Positions 16,964-25,907 are shown, counted from the first letter of the stretch. The stretch: DNA of 52,067 bases from CALARM01 sp964431735 (GCA_964431735.1 CAYSLJ010000026.1:1-52067); one strand, 5' to 3'. Notes: generated by a model from the sequence alone, not told the origin. Program-made: numbers and translations.

Positions 16964-18880
16964 ATGGAAAAAGATAAAAAAATTTACTATAATCCGAAAC
17001 TCCAAAATCTGGAACATGAATTTGATACATATCTTCAGATTATCGAACAGGGAGAAGCAGATTCTGACACTTTTTTCCGCCTGGGACGTCTCTATCAGGA
17101 AAAGGGACAGATAGAACCGGCCATAGAAAACTATGAAAAAGCTCTTGATAAAGATCGTAATGCAGGCGAAGTTCATTACAATCTCGGCTGTGTCCATTTC
17201 AATAAAAAAAATTATAATAAAGCTCTTGAAGAATTTGTAAAAGCTCTAGAATGGGATCCGAATGATGTTTACACCCATAATTCTCTCGGAAATACTTATT
17301 ATAAACTCGGAAAATATGAACAGGCCATAAGAATGCATGAAGGTGCTCTTAAACTTGCCCCTTCTGATGCCTATTCCTTTAAAGGTCTTGGAGATGTATA
17401 CTACTCACAAAAAAAATTAAAAGAAGCAAATAAATATTATAAAAAAGCACTGGAACAGAATAAAAACATGGGTAAAGCTTACTTCGGCCTCGCCCTTGTA
17501 TACAGTGCCGAAAGAAATTTTGAAAAAGCCATAGAAACTTATAAAAAAGCTATAGCACTCGAAGGGCAGAACGGAAGACTTCATGGAAATCTGGCCTATG
17601 CCTATTATGCCGTAAACAATTATGATATGGCTATTGCAGAATATAAATTAGCTATTGAACTGGACAGTTCCATTCCCTGGAATTATGGTCATCTGGGCCA
17701 TATATATTATGGACAGGGGAAAACAGAACTTGCTCTCGAACAGTATAAAAAACTTGTAGAACTGGCTCCTGACGATTCCATTGGATATGGGAATCTGGGA
17801 AGGGTTTACAGAGAACTCGGTAATTTAGAAGAAGCAATAAAAAACTATAATAAAGCCATTGAACTTGATCCTGACCTGGGATGGGTTTACGTAAAACTCG
17901 GATTACTCTATCACAGTAATGGTAATTATGACGAAGCAATAAATAAATATAAAAAAGCTATAGAATTAAATCCAAATATGGCCTGGACTCATGCCTATCT
18001 CGGATTATGTTATCAGAACAGGGAAAATATTGCAAAATCTATCAATTCATTTAAAAAAGCTATTGAACTTGACTCGAACCTGACATGGGTCTATGGATTC
18101 CTTGGGATTTCCTATTGTAAACTGGAAAATTTTGAAATGGCTCTTGCTGAATGCAGAAAATCCATAGACATAAATCCTGATTTTCCTGTAAGCTATCTTC
18201 ATATGGGACAGATACATGCCTATATGGCACAGAGTAATCTCAAACAGGAAATAGAAGAATATGAAAAAGCAATAAAACTTGACCCGTCATTGAAATGGGC
18301 CCATGGTTTTCTTGGAGTAGCTCTTTTTAAATCAGGAAGATATGAAGAAGCACTGGTAGAATGCAGAAAAGCATTAAACATCAAAGAGAAGGCAAAATCA
18401 GAATTTGAATTCCTTGAAGTGACCTATGACAGAGAAATATTTGAAGAAACTATTGTAAAATGTAAAAATATGCTCGGACTTGACAGCAGGGACAGTGATA
18501 AATACAGCAAAGCAGGTCATGAACATTACTCGCAGGGTAATTTTGAAGAAGCCATAATTAATTTCGAAATAGCTACGGAACTGAACCAGTCTCTCACTGA
18601 TGTATATCCCTATCTCGGACGGTCATATCAGGCAACAGGATTAATTGAAGAAGCACTGGAAGTATACAGGAAAGCTCTGAAATTAAATCCAGGAGACGGC
18701 CAGGTAATGGGTAATATCGGTACAATTTATCAGGCACAGGGAAAAATCGATGAAGCTATAAAAGCATACGAACAGTCACTGTCACTGGATCCGGAACTGC
18801 ACTGGGTAAGAGGATGTCTTGTAAGAGTAATATCCTTTAAAGAAAAACTGGATAAATACAAAAAACCTGCCAGAAATTAA
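16964..18880 (+). CDS. Large TPR-repeat protein
   Basis: The product is 638 residues, with TPR units from about residue 25 to 625, close to seventeen copies of 34 residues (e.g. GNLEEAIKNYNKAIELDPD, GNYDEAINKYKKAIELNPN). Many positions are nearly identical between units, suggesting recent internal duplication. There is no signal peptide and no other domain. It resembles O-linked GlcNAc-transferase-like or Sel1-type TPR scaffolds only in the repeat, not in any catalytic region. I chose the ATG at 16964 (MEKDKK); an upstream in-frame start at 16901 would read through heptads (KTQDSRLN). Function unknown; protein-protein scaffold inferred. Confidence 0.87.
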   Translation: MEKDKKIYYNPKLQNLEHEFDTYLQIIEQGEADSDTFFRLGRLYQEKGQIEPAIENYEKALDKDRNAGEVHYNLGCVHFNKKNYNKALEEFVKALEWDPNDVYTHNSLGNTYYKLGKYEQAIRMHEGALKLAPSDAYSFKGLGDVYYSQKKLKEANKYYKKALEQNKNMGKAYFGLALVYSAERNFEKAIETYKKAIALEGQNGRLHGNLAYAYYAVNNYDMAIAEYKLAIELDSSIPWNYGHLGHIYYGQGKTELALEQYKKLVELAPDDSIGYGNLGRVYRELGNLEEAIKNYNKAIELDPDLGWVYVKLGLLYHSNGNYDEAINKYKKAIELNPNMAWTHAYLGLCYQNRENIAKSINSFKKAIELDSNLTWVYGFLGISYCKLENFEMALAECRKSIDINPDFPVSYLHMGQIHAYMAQSNLKQEIEEYEKAIKLDPSLKWAHGFLGVALFKSGRYEEALVECRKALNIKEKAKSEFEFLEVTYDREIFEETIVKCKNMLGLDSRDSDKYSKAGHEHYSQGNFEEAIINFEIATELNQSLTDVYPYLGRSYQATGLIEEALEVYRKALKLNPGDGQVMGNIGTIYQAQGKIDEAIKAYEQSLSLDPELHWVRGCLVRVISFKEKLDKYKKPARN

Positions 18881-18891
18881 TATTTTCCTCG

Positions 18892-19317
18892 TCAGATAAA
18901 TACAATAACTCTTCTGAACATCAATTTATCTTCACAGCATATGTCTTCTCTGTTATAATTTATATATGGCACAATAAATCTATTATCTAAAACCTTATTT
19001 ACTATTATAATTTGATTGCCTGTGAAGTTGTTAATCATCGTGCATGATATATCCCAGAAAACGCTTTTACCCTTATATTTCTGTACAAGATAATACATTT
19101 TTTGATATTTAAGTAATTTATCCCTATTATCCTTATAATATGATTTTATCTTGTCTTTATTATAGCCATAATATTCTTTGCGTTTATCTCGTTCCTTCTG
19201 AACATTATCCCAGTAAAGTTCTTTTCTGTAACAATTTCTACAGAGCCCTCTGGCATAGTGTTTGTGTTCTGTACTTCCACATATTTTACATCTGTCATAT
19301 TCTCTTGACCATTTCAT
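18892..19317 (-). CDS. Small zinc-finger protein, unknown
   Basis: The product is 141 residues. The N terminus has CKICGSTEHKHYARGLCRNC (two CxxC pairs 13 residues apart), a zinc ribbon like those on phage and HNH-associated small proteins. A Lys/Tyr-rich charged helix follows (about 35-75), then a beta-like C terminus with another Cys pair (ICCED). No HNH or nuclease residues are evident. The ATG at 19317 follows GGAAG; a TTG 15 bases earlier is the alternative. It is convergent with the TPR gene with only 11 bases between stops and no clear terminator. Its isolated position could reflect transfer, but composition looks like its neighbours. Confidence 0.6.
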   Translation of the reverse strand: MKWSREYDRCKICGSTEHKHYARGLCRNCYRKELYWDNVQKERDKRKEYYGYNKDKIKSYYKDNRDKLLKYQKMYYLVQKYKGKSVFWDISCTMINNFTGNQIIIVNKVLDNRFIVPYINYNREDICCEDKLMFRRVIVFI

Positions 19318-19390
19318 AACATCAACTTCCAATAATTTTGATCGTCATAGATGACGCATAACGTATAAATGGTAATCCATTCAGTAATTG

Positions 19391-20299
19391 TTATAAAATC
19401 ACAGGATCATAATCTTCATTGATAGTATAACCTGTTGAAGTTTTTAACTTTTCTTTCAAATCTTCAAGCTCGGCCTGAAGGTTTTTTATTAGATTGGCCT
19501 GAATTACAGCAACTCCTGATTTCATGTCTTCCATAGTTTCAGGATGTTTCTTTTCTTCATAATAAATATCAGGTATCTGATCTGCAATATAAACGGCTAC
19601 ATCACAGACTCGTTTCAGGGTTTCAAGAAGAGTCTGGCAGACTTTACCCGGTTTCTGTCTCGGATAATTAAAAGTGTGATCTATTTCTGACCATCCTTCT
19701 TCAAAAAGTGTTCTTACCTGAATCTCACAGTAACAGTTTTTATGTTCCACATCATTTACTACATAGTGAGCGGAACTATAACCGGTAGATTTCTCTTTTA
19801 CTTCTATATCCAGTTCTTTAAAGATCTTTAAAAATCTGGGAGAAAAGTTATATGCCACAGGCTCTCTGCTTAATTCCCATTCTTTACAATGACATATAAA
19901 TTCATGAATGTCTTTTATATGAGTTTTATAAAGCTGAAGTATCCTGAGACCGGCCAGATCTGTAATTTCAGAGAAAAAATTCTCCTTCACAATATCTATA
20001 TGAGGATTTTCTATTTTTTTTCTAATAATTTTTTCTGCCAGATGTGTCTCATCTTTCAGCCGAAAGCCATAGGAATGAACTTTGTTATGAAGGCTTTTCT
20101 CATGGCGAAATATCTTCAGAACTCTTACGCCGAATGTTTCTATATTATCTTTTTTCTCCATATAAAGACAGAGAAGTTTCCTGGTATTCTCCAGAAAAAA
20201 CTCATCTTTTTCAGGAGGGAAAAGATGTCTGTAACTGGTTCTGTAACTCTCTATAAGATTCCGGAACCATCTGTCAAAATTATCAGTAGATGAAGACAT
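19391..20299 (-). CDS. RelA/SpoT-type (p)ppGpp synthetase-domain protein
   Basis: The product is 302 residues from the ATG at 20299. The RelA_SpoT nucleotidyltransferase motifs are present: SEITDLAGLRI (about 105-115), GYSSAHYVV, then CEIQVRTLFEEGWSEIDH. There is no HD hydrolase, TGS or ACT domain, so it is of small alarmone synthetase type with an N-terminal extension of about 70 residues and a helical C terminus. The family transfers pyrophosphate from ATP to GDP/GTP. Reading further upstream gives an open extension made solely of TCACGCG repeats (a TRHASRV-like periodic peptide), which I reject as coding. No SD is seen at 20299. Confidence 0.85.
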   Translation of the reverse strand: MSSSTDNFDRWFRNLIESYRTSYRHLFPPEKDEFFLENTRKLLCLYMEKKDNIETFGVRVLKIFRHEKSLHNKVHSYGFRLKDETHLAEKIIRKKIENPHIDIVKENFFSEITDLAGLRILQLYKTHIKDIHEFICHCKEWELSREPVAYNFSPRFLKIFKELDIEVKEKSTGYSSAHYVVNDVEHKNCYCEIQVRTLFEEGWSEIDHTFNYPRQKPGKVCQTLLETLKRVCDVAVYIADQIPDIYYEEKKHPETMEDMKSGVAVIQANLIKNLQAELEDLKEKLKTSTGYTINEDYDPVIL

Positions 20300-20309
20300 A
20301 TTTTTTGTA

Positions 20310-20386
20310 ATGCGTGACACGTTATAAATGACGCGTGACGCGTGACGCGTGACGCGTGACGCGTGACGCGTGACGCGTAATCTTTC
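20310..20386. repeat. Perfect heptad array, TGACGCG x8
   Basis: Eight uninterrupted identical TGACGCG units occupy 20329-20384, preceded by degenerate GTGACAC/GTTATAA units. It is the longest perfect array in the window and lies directly upstream of the RelA/SpoT-type gene. Because 7 is not a multiple of 3, the minus strand is open in all frames, producing a false N-terminal extension. Confidence 0.95.
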
Positions 20387-20414
20387 CAATGTAATTTTTT
20401 ACCTTTAATTCTTA

Positions 20415-20678
20415 CTATACTTCTGCATTTTTCATAATTTCCTTGTTTTTACTGACTTCATAGTTAAACAGGTTGTGGGTTCCGGGTTTTGGATTTTAAT
20501 CTTACTGACCCAACACCTGACACATGAAAATTGAGTGGATTATTTTTTTACAGTTTTTATTGAGGTGAGCATAAATAATAAATATCTGCTCTCGTTACGC
20601 GTAACGCGTTACGCGTTACGGGAGGAAGACTGTTATTACATGCTTATGCTCAGGTCAGTAAAATCTGAAAAAGCATAG
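20415..20678. mobile_element. Family A inverted-repeat element, interrupted by a family B element
   Basis: It begins CTATACTTCTGCA and ends with the imperfect inverted copy GAAAAAGCATAG. It is flanked by TTCTTA on both sides (20409-20414 and 20679-20684), a 6-bp direct repeat. Internal sequence matches the copy at 43760-43915 (TTTTACTGACTT, TAGTTAAACAGGTT, TTTTAATCTT, ACAGTTTTT). The match is broken exactly where the family B element sits. It encodes nothing, so it is a MITE-like non-autonomous element. Confidence 0.8.
20560..20658. mobile_element. Family B element inserted inside family A
   Basis: A 99-bp element begins TTGAGGTGAGCATAA and ends TTATGCTCAGGTCAG, with TA on each side (20558-20559, 20659-20660). 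Removing it plus one TA restores ACAGTTTTTAAAATCTG, exactly the sequence of the uninterrupted copy near 43890-43904. Its centre carries CGTTACGCGTAACGCG heptads. Confidence 0.85.
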
Positions 20679-20790
20679 TTCTTATATAAAATTAAACAAA
20701 AATCTCTTAAAACCTTTAAATGAGTAAAATATTTTGGTATAATTTTTTTAAGAGGCGTGAATTCACGCGTAACGCGTCACAATTACAATT

Positions 20791-21075
20791 ATGAAAGATG
20801 AAGATTTTCCGGAAGAAATAATACTTCCCATAGAAGATTCTATAGATCTCCACACATTTCATCCCCGGGATATTCCTGAGGTAGTAAAAGAATATTTAAA
20901 GGAATGTGTAAATCTCAGTTTTAAAGAGGTAAGAATTATTCATGGCAGGGGAAAAGGTTATCAGAGGGCTGTAGTTCAGACACTTCTTGCAAAAAATCCT
21001 CTTGTACTATCTTTTCACGATGCCCAACCTGAAAGAGGTGGCTGGGGAGCCACTGTAGTAAAACTCAATATTTAA
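20791..21075 (+). CDS. Smr-domain protein
   Basis: A 94-residue stand-alone Smr domain. It has DLHTFHPRDIPEVV near residue 19, matching the DLHGx-P-EA-type start, and the RIIHGRGKG loop near residue 49, typical of MutS2 C-terminal Smr nuclease domains. Here it is not fused to MutS2. Smr domains nick branched DNA or cleave RNA, notably at stalled ribosomes, but activity cannot be read from the sequence. No SD is visible; the ATG lies about 11 bases after a TAACGCGTCAC array. Confidence 0.85.
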   Translation: MKDEDFPEEIILPIEDSIDLHTFHPRDIPEVVKEYLKECVNLSFKEVRIIHGRGKGYQRAVVQTLLAKNPLVLSFHDAQPERGGWGATVVKLNI

Positions 21076-21089
21076 ATTTTCTGCTAAAT

Positions 21090-21128
21090 AGTCTTACGCA
21101 TCACGCATCACGCATCACGTATTACGCT
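21090..21128. repeat. Heptad array, TTACGCA/TCACGCA units
   Basis: TTACGCA, TCACGCA, TCACGCA, TCACGTA and TTACGCT lie between the convergent Smr and zinc-ribbon/HEAT genes. They overlap the stop of the latter. Confidence 0.8.
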
Positions 21129-22461
21129 TATATTTCAACTGACTGTAAAAAGCAGCTATTTTCTTACGAAAATCACTGTCTTTTTCTTTTTTCATAGACT
21201 CCAGAATAACAGGAGCAATAGATTCATCTCCTATTTTTTCCAGGGCCTGTAATGATATAAGACGAAGCTCATAATCAGGATCATTCTGCATTAAATCCAG
21301 AAGGAAATCGGTAGATTCTATAAATTTCATTTCTCCCATAATAAAGATAATATCTGCTTTTTCATTGAAATCTTCTGTAAATGCAAATTCTTCAAGCAGA
21401 CTTTCAATAGTTATACCGTCAAGTAAATCCTCTATAGGTTTATCCAGAAGTTCCTGTGCTGTTGTATCATCTACATCTTCTATTAAAGATTTATATTCAC
21501 CTGATGTCTCTTCTTTTATTTCATCTTCCATATAGACATATCTTTCTGTTTTTTCTTCTATCTCTTCTTCTATCTCTTCCTTTGCTATCTCTGCTATTTC
21601 TTCTTCTCTTTCTTCCTTTGCTATCTCTTCTTCTCTTTCTTCCTTTGCTATCTCTTCTTCTATATCTTCTTCTATCTTTTCTACTTCCTCTATTTCTTCT
21701 TCTACTTCTATTTTCCCTTCACATTCTTTTATCTTATCGTTGTCAAAAGTATTTTCAAGAACTTCCTTTGTGCTTTCTATACTGCCCATTGCCACTTCAA
21801 GCAATTCATCAATATTATCAATATTTGCAACAACATCTGTTTGAGGCGGAGGCATTTTTTGTGTATCATCTATAACTTCAAGCAATATATCTACCAGCTT
21901 CGCCTTTCTGGCATCTTCTTTTTGCTCAGTTATTTCATCTGTATCGGAAATTTCCTCTACAGTTGTTTCCTGAATAACACTTTTTTCTTTTATAGAAACA
22001 GGTAAAGGAGGAGGGTTCTGAGAAGTTTTAAGTTTTTTTATTTCACTTTTTACTTTAGCTGTTCCGGCTTCTCTCTGCTGGTTTAATATTTGTTCCGCTC
22101 TTTCTCTTATCCATTTATCAGGATCCATTAAACTTAAATGGAGTAAAAATTCAGCAAGAGTTAAATCTTCACACCATTCAAGAACACGGCCGAGTAATAT
22201 AAGAGCATTGCGTCGATCCTCTCTGGAAGTCCCCCGTTTTATTATATTTTTTAGTTTTGTCACATCCTCAAAATCAAAGCATGTCCTGCCTTTACCTTTT
22301 ATGACAAGTAATTTTCCGCATTTGCTGCAGTACAGATCCGTATCTTCCGCCATCTGATAAATATCTATATTTTCACAGAAAGGACAGGTAATCTCAAAAT
22401 CTTCTTCCATTTCCTGTACTATGAAATTACCATGTATATCAGCAATAACTTTAAATTTCAT
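21115..22461 (-). CDS. Zinc-ribbon, acidic-linker, HEAT-repeat protein
   Basis: The product is 448 residues. The N terminus (MKFKVIADIHGN) leads into a zinc ribbon with CPFC and CSKC pairs at about residues 25-46. A HEAT-like pair follows (about 60-120). A long Glu-rich linker holds tandem EEREEEIAKE-type repeats (about 260-330). The C-terminal HEAT units (about 375-440, e.g. DYELRLISLQALEKIGDESI) close the protein. It has no catalytic motif; a regulatory or scaffold role is inferred only. The start is the ATG at 22461 behind CAGGAG; an upstream in-frame start at 22503 lacks an SD. It is followed upstream on the same strand by a B-box protein and an exported protein. Confidence 0.78.
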   Translation of the reverse strand: MKFKVIADIHGNFIVQEMEEDFEITCPFCENIDIYQMAEDTDLYCSKCGKLLVIKGKGRTCFDFEDVTKLKNIIKRGTSREDRRNALILLGRVLEWCEDLTLAEFLLHLSLMDPDKWIRERAEQILNQQREAGTAKVKSEIKKLKTSQNPPPLPVSIKEKSVIQETTVEEISDTDEITEQKEDARKAKLVDILLEVIDDTQKMPPPQTDVVANIDNIDELLEVAMGSIESTKEVLENTFDNDKIKECEGKIEVEEEIEEVEKIEEDIEEEIAKEEREEEIAKEEREEEIAEIAKEEIEEEIEEKTERYVYMEDEIKEETSGEYKSLIEDVDDTTAQELLDKPIEDLLDGITIESLLEEFAFTEDFNEKADIIFIMGEMKFIESTDFLLDLMQNDPDYELRLISLQALEKIGDESIAPVILESMKKEKDSDFRKKIAAFYSQLKYKRNT

Positions 22462-22559
22462 AAATAAAATACTCCTGAAAAGAACAATCGATTGGGACTG
22501 CAAGAAAAAAATCGGGCCATCAGTATCCTGGTGTTAAGCGTATTAAGGTAATGATTAAC

Positions 22560-23012
22560 TTACCAGTGTCCTTTCGATTGACGCGAAAGTCTCTGAGAAA
22601 GAGGGATTTTTTTCCAGCATTCCTGACAGATAAGATCATCTTTATGTTCAAAAGCTATACATTTTTCACATAAATTCTTTTTACAACGACAGCAGGCAGC
22701 TACAGCCTGAACATCTCTGTGATTGACACAGAGTTTAACAGATGCTAAATAGGCCTGTTTTTCCTGGGCATTCTTTATCAGATTTCCTATTCTGTTCTGC
22801 TGCACATCTTTACCTTTAGCTGTCTGTTCTTCAGGGATCCCTCCTTCACCTATCTTCTGTTTATCCCTTTCTTTCATATATATCTGATCTTTTCTGCAAT
22901 CCCTGCACAGAGTTTTACCCTGCTTGAGAGGAGCACAGGTATTACAAAAATGACCGCCACAATCCTGACATACTCTTATAGCTGGTATACTGGGATGATT
23001 TGGACAATTCAT
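22560..23012 (-). CDS. Double B-box-type zinc-finger protein
   Basis: The product is 150 residues with two similar zinc modules. Module 1 (2-40) is MNCPNHPSIPAIRVCQDCGG then FCNTCA and LCRDC. Module 2 (about 94-136) is LCVNHRDVQAVAACCRC then LCEKC and LICQEC. This C..H..CxxC..CxxC..CxxC pattern matches bacterial B-box zinc fingers, presumed protein-interaction modules. A Lys/Gln-rich linker joins them. No membrane segment is present, whereas many bacterial B-box proteins have one. It lies on the same strand as the zinc-ribbon/HEAT gene, 98 bases upstream of it. Confidence 0.8.
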   Translation of the reverse strand: MNCPNHPSIPAIRVCQDCGGHFCNTCAPLKQGKTLCRDCRKDQIYMKERDKQKIGEGGIPEEQTAKGKDVQQNRIGNLIKNAQEKQAYLASVKLCVNHRDVQAVAACCRCKKNLCEKCIAFEHKDDLICQECWKKIPLSQRLSRQSKGHW

Positions 23013-23104
23013 AATTATATTCAGTACCGGTCCGAGTTAAACAAACATTCCGGCTAACCGAAGCCTCCTTTCGAAACCTATATTCAACCTCTTTCAATAT
23101 AATA

Positions 23105-23137
23105 GAACGACAAAATGCATCGTACATTTCGTCGTTC
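23105..23137. promoter_or_regulatory. Stem-loop between exported-protein gene and B-box gene
   Basis: GAACGAC (23105-23111) pairs with GTCGTTC (23131-23137). The stem extends through AAATG/CATTT with one mismatch, giving about 12 pairs around a 7-base loop. It lies in the 155-bp gap between two minus-strand genes. No U-tract follows, so an RNA-processing or attenuation role is possible rather than a standard terminator. Confidence 0.5.
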
Positions 23138-23167
23138 CACATAACCATGATATATTCCTTGATGGTA

Positions 23168-23698
23168 TTAATCATACCATAGCTGCCACGGAGCTTCTTT
23201 GTGAATATATGTATTTACACCAAATTCAAAGGACTCCGGAGCATATAATTTCCAAACATCCTTTTCATCTCTGCTGAGATATATGTAGAATGTACGGGGG
23301 CCGTCCTTATAAGGAGCCCAGTTATCAAAATCAAAATCTCCTACTACTTCGTAACATTCAATCCTCTGATCAGGGTCACAGAAATTATCCAGTTTTATTA
23401 TACTCAAAAGCTTTACGCTTTTCATATAAAATTCTGACCTGGTATAACCTGTCCAGCCTACAAGAGAAACATGTCTGCCACTTGGAAGAGTTAGATCTTT
23501 ACAATCCTTAACCATAAGATCCTTAATGGCACAGCAATCTTTGTCACACTGGGCAGCAAAGAACTGCTCTATTACCTGTTCCGGTCTGGCAGGAGACCAT
23601 CTGTAAGATGGAGTAACCTGAGTAGCCATAGCAGGAACTAATGACATAAATAAAACAAAAAATGCAACAGTGAAAATCATTATCTCTTTATTTTTCAT
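23168..23698 (-). CDS. Exported protein of unknown function
   Basis: The product is 176 residues. The signal peptide (MKNKEIMIFTVAFFVLFMSL, cleavage near AMA at about 26) predicts export. The mature part has a Cys cluster (CDKDCCAIKDLMVKDC) and a beta-rich region (VGWTGYTRSEFYMKSVKLL, YEVVGDFDFDNW, TFYIYLSRDEKDVWKLY). That layout resembles NTF2-like or DUF4829-type folds with a conserved E-QFF start, but no confident family is seen. I chose ATG 23698 because GGAGGTGAG lies 7 bases upstream; an ATG at 23719 lacks this. It is probably co-transcribed with the B-box gene. Confidence 0.68.
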   Translation of the reverse strand: MKNKEIMIFTVAFFVLFMSLVPAMATQVTPSYRWSPARPEQVIEQFFAAQCDKDCCAIKDLMVKDCKDLTLPSGRHVSLVGWTGYTRSEFYMKSVKLLSIIKLDNFCDPDQRIECYEVVGDFDFDNWAPYKDGPRTFYIYLSRDEKDVWKLYAPESFEFGVNTYIHKEAPWQLWYD

Positions 23699-23932
23699 CT
23701 GATTCTCACCTCCTTCCATAATAAAATCCTCAAAATTTTCATTAATTTAATTTAAAAGATTATTCTCCATGCAATTCTACTGTTCCTTCAAAATGCAAAA
23801 AAAAATAGTGAAAGATATTTATAGTTTCTTGTATTTAAAGCAGGATTTTTCCAAAAAATATATAAAATTATAGTCAATCTGATAGATTCGTAACGGGTTA
23901 CAGGTCATGAAACAATGGAAGGAGTGCTGAAT

Positions 23933-25873
23933 TTGAATAATTTTAACTCTCTATTTCAACCTCTGAACGTAGGTGGATACTGGCTAAAAAATAGAATAAC
24001 TATGGCTCCAATGTTAATGGGTTACGGCCATATCGATGGTACAGTAACGGATCAATGTGTTGAATACTATGCAAGGAGGGCAAGAGGCGGAGCATCTATG
24101 GTTGTAGTTGAAGCTACACTGGTGAATTTAAAAGGAAGAACTAATCTGTCACAGCTCAGAATAGATAATAACAGTTTTCTTCCCGGATTAAGCAAACTTG
24201 CCGGGGCTATAAAAAATAACGGAGCTGTAGCAGTAATTCAGCTTCAGCACAGCGGAAGAGTGGCAAGTGTAGACGAACCTATATCTGCATCGGAACTCTC
24301 TGCTGAAAGCACGTCCGGTATAAATATCAAGCCAAGAGCAATGTTAAAAATGGAAATAAACAATACAATAAGCTCTTTCAGTCAGGCAGCTCTCAGGGCG
24401 AAGACGGCAGGATTTGACATGATAGAACTGCATGGAGCTTTCGGTCACCTCCTTGCACAGTTCCTTTCTTCAAAAACCAACAGAAGAGATGACGAATATG
24501 GAGGAAGTCTGGAAAACAGAATGAGATTTCCCCTTGAAGTAGTGGAAAATATAAAAACATTGACAGGGAAAAACTATCCTGTAGGTTATCAATTTCTTGC
24601 AGATGAACTTATGCCTGACGGTTTTAAACTTGAAGAGGCCAGAATATTCGCAAAACATCTTGTTAATGCCGGTATAGCCTATCTGACTGTAACAGCAGGA
24701 AACTTCGAATCATGTATGGCAGGGGACGGACTTTTTGCAATGAGATCACCTGTAGAAAATGTAGTTTATCTGGCAAAAGAAATAAAAGAAATAGTAAATG
24801 TTCCTGTTTTTGCATGTGGTAAAATTCCTGATGCAGAAAGCGCTGACAGGATAATAGCAGAAGGTAAATCAGACGGAGTCGCCCTGGGAAGACCATTGCT
24901 GTGTGACCCGGATTTCCCTGAAAAAGCCAGAAAAGGCAAAATTGACGATATTATACATTGTATCTATTGCTGTGGCTGTATCGATCAGATAGAAAGAAAT
25001 CTGAAAGCCCTGTGTGATATAAATCCTCACGTAGGAAGAGAAGCTTCTCCATGTCCCGGAAAACCGTTGAAAGCTAAAGACATATGGGTAATAGGAGGAG
25101 GACCTGCAGGCATGACTGCCGCAATTACAGCAGCTAATAGAGGACACAGGGTTACCATCTTCGACAGAGAAAAGAAACTGGGAGGAGATTTCCGGTATGC
25201 TTCCCTTGCACCGGGGAAAAAACCGATAGAAGCGTTCCTTAATTACCTTATTACACAGACAAAAAAATCCGGAGTGAAGATAAAAACAGGTAAAGAAGTT
25301 ACAGTGAAAGATATAAAAAAGGCAAAACCTGACGTTCTTATACTGGCAACAGGAGTTAAATTAAAAATTCCTGATATACCGGGATTAAAACAGAGCAAAG
25401 CACTGCTGGATATAAAAAAGGTTTTGCTGGAAGAAGAAAAGCCCGGAAAAAATATGCTCATCATAGGAAGTAACAGTCTCGCCTGTGAATTAGCGGAATT
25501 TATTGCTTCAAGAAAAGGGCATGTGGTAATAGCAGGGGAAGAAGAAGAATTTGCTTCAGATATGGATCTTATGAACAGAGCAATGATTATGCAGAAACTC
25601 AACGAATACAGTGTAAATATAAAGAGAAATTGTAAAGTAACAGGAATCTCAGGGAAACATGCAATTATAGAATATTGTAAGGGACATGATAAACCGGAAG
25701 AAATTAAATTTGATTCTATCATATGTACTGAATTATATGAACCGGACTACTCTCTCTATATGACTCTCAAAGATGAAGTTGATGATATATATATAACAGG
25801 TGATTCTGCCGGACAGGGAGGATTACGTCAGGCAGTTCACAGATCTTATCAAATAGGATTAAATATTATGTAA
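23933..25873 (+). CDS. NADH:flavin oxidoreductase, Old Yellow Enzyme/2,4-dienoyl-CoA reductase type
   Basis: A protein of about 646 residues. The N-terminal FMN TIM barrel (1-340) shows LKNRITMAPM, IQLQHSGRVA, ELHGAFGHLLAQFLS, then YGGSLENRMRF. A 4Fe-4S segment CIYCCGCIDQIE with a later Cys (ALCDINP) follows; its spacing is one residue tighter than the common CxxCxxxC. The C-terminal FAD/NAD domain shows VIGGGPAGMTAA and ILATGVK. The family reduces enones or enoyl-CoA and also includes bile-acid and trimethylamine enzymes; the substrate is unknown. I prefer the TTG at 23933 because AAGGAG lies 8 bases upstream; an ATG at 23915 would add six residues but lacks an SD. A strong terminator follows. 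Confidence 0.85.
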   Translation: MNNFNSLFQPLNVGGYWLKNRITMAPMLMGYGHIDGTVTDQCVEYYARRARGGASMVVVEATLVNLKGRTNLSQLRIDNNSFLPGLSKLAGAIKNNGAVAVIQLQHSGRVASVDEPISASELSAESTSGINIKPRAMLKMEINNTISSFSQAALRAKTAGFDMIELHGAFGHLLAQFLSSKTNRRDDEYGGSLENRMRFPLEVVENIKTLTGKNYPVGYQFLADELMPDGFKLEEARIFAKHLVNAGIAYLTVTAGNFESCMAGDGLFAMRSPVENVVYLAKEIKEIVNVPVFACGKIPDAESADRIIAEGKSDGVALGRPLLCDPDFPEKARKGKIDDIIHCIYCCGCIDQIERNLKALCDINPHVGREASPCPGKPLKAKDIWVIGGGPAGMTAAITAANRGHRVTIFDREKKLGGDFRYASLAPGKKPIEAFLNYLITQTKKSGVKIKTGKEVTVKDIKKAKPDVLILATGVKLKIPDIPGLKQSKALLDIKKVLLEEEKPGKNMLIIGSNSLACELAEFIASRKGHVVIAGEEEEFASDMDLMNRAMIMQKLNEYSVNIKRNCKVTGISGKHAIIEYCKGHDKPEEIKFDSIICTELYEPDYSLYMTLKDEVDDIYITGDSAGQGGLRQAVHRSYQIGLNIM

Positions 25874-25877
25874 CATT

Positions 25878-25907
25878 AAAAAGGGCGTTTACACGCCCTT
25901 TTTTTTC
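25878..25907 (+). terminator. Rho-independent terminator after the flavin oxidoreductase
   Basis: AAAGGGCG and CGCCCTTT form an 8-bp stem around a 4-5-base loop, followed by a run of Ts to about 25906. It lies 5 bases after the stop codon. Confidence 0.92.

Larger units (their letters stand above)
20387..20790. other. Intergenic region made of two nested repeat elements
   Basis: Apart from about 30 bp at the left and a short AT-rich stretch plus one small CACGCGTAACGCGTCAC array (20764-20779) at the right, this gap consists of the family A element with the family B element inside it. No gene is seen. Confidence 0.75.

Noticed and set aside
20329..20384. Tandem repeats as a possible CRISPR array
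   Set aside because: Units are 7 bases, directly adjacent and without spacers; no cas genes are present.
21456..21875. 139-codon plus-strand Leu-rich frame
   Set aside because: It is the antisense of the Glu-rich linker of the zinc-ribbon/HEAT gene; poly-Leu antisense frames are expected there.
22942..23175. 77-codon minus-strand frame overlapping the exported-protein stop and the B-box start
   Set aside because: It overlaps the B-box gene in another frame, crosses a hairpin, and shows no recognisable domain. The overlapping ATG is suggestive but not enough.
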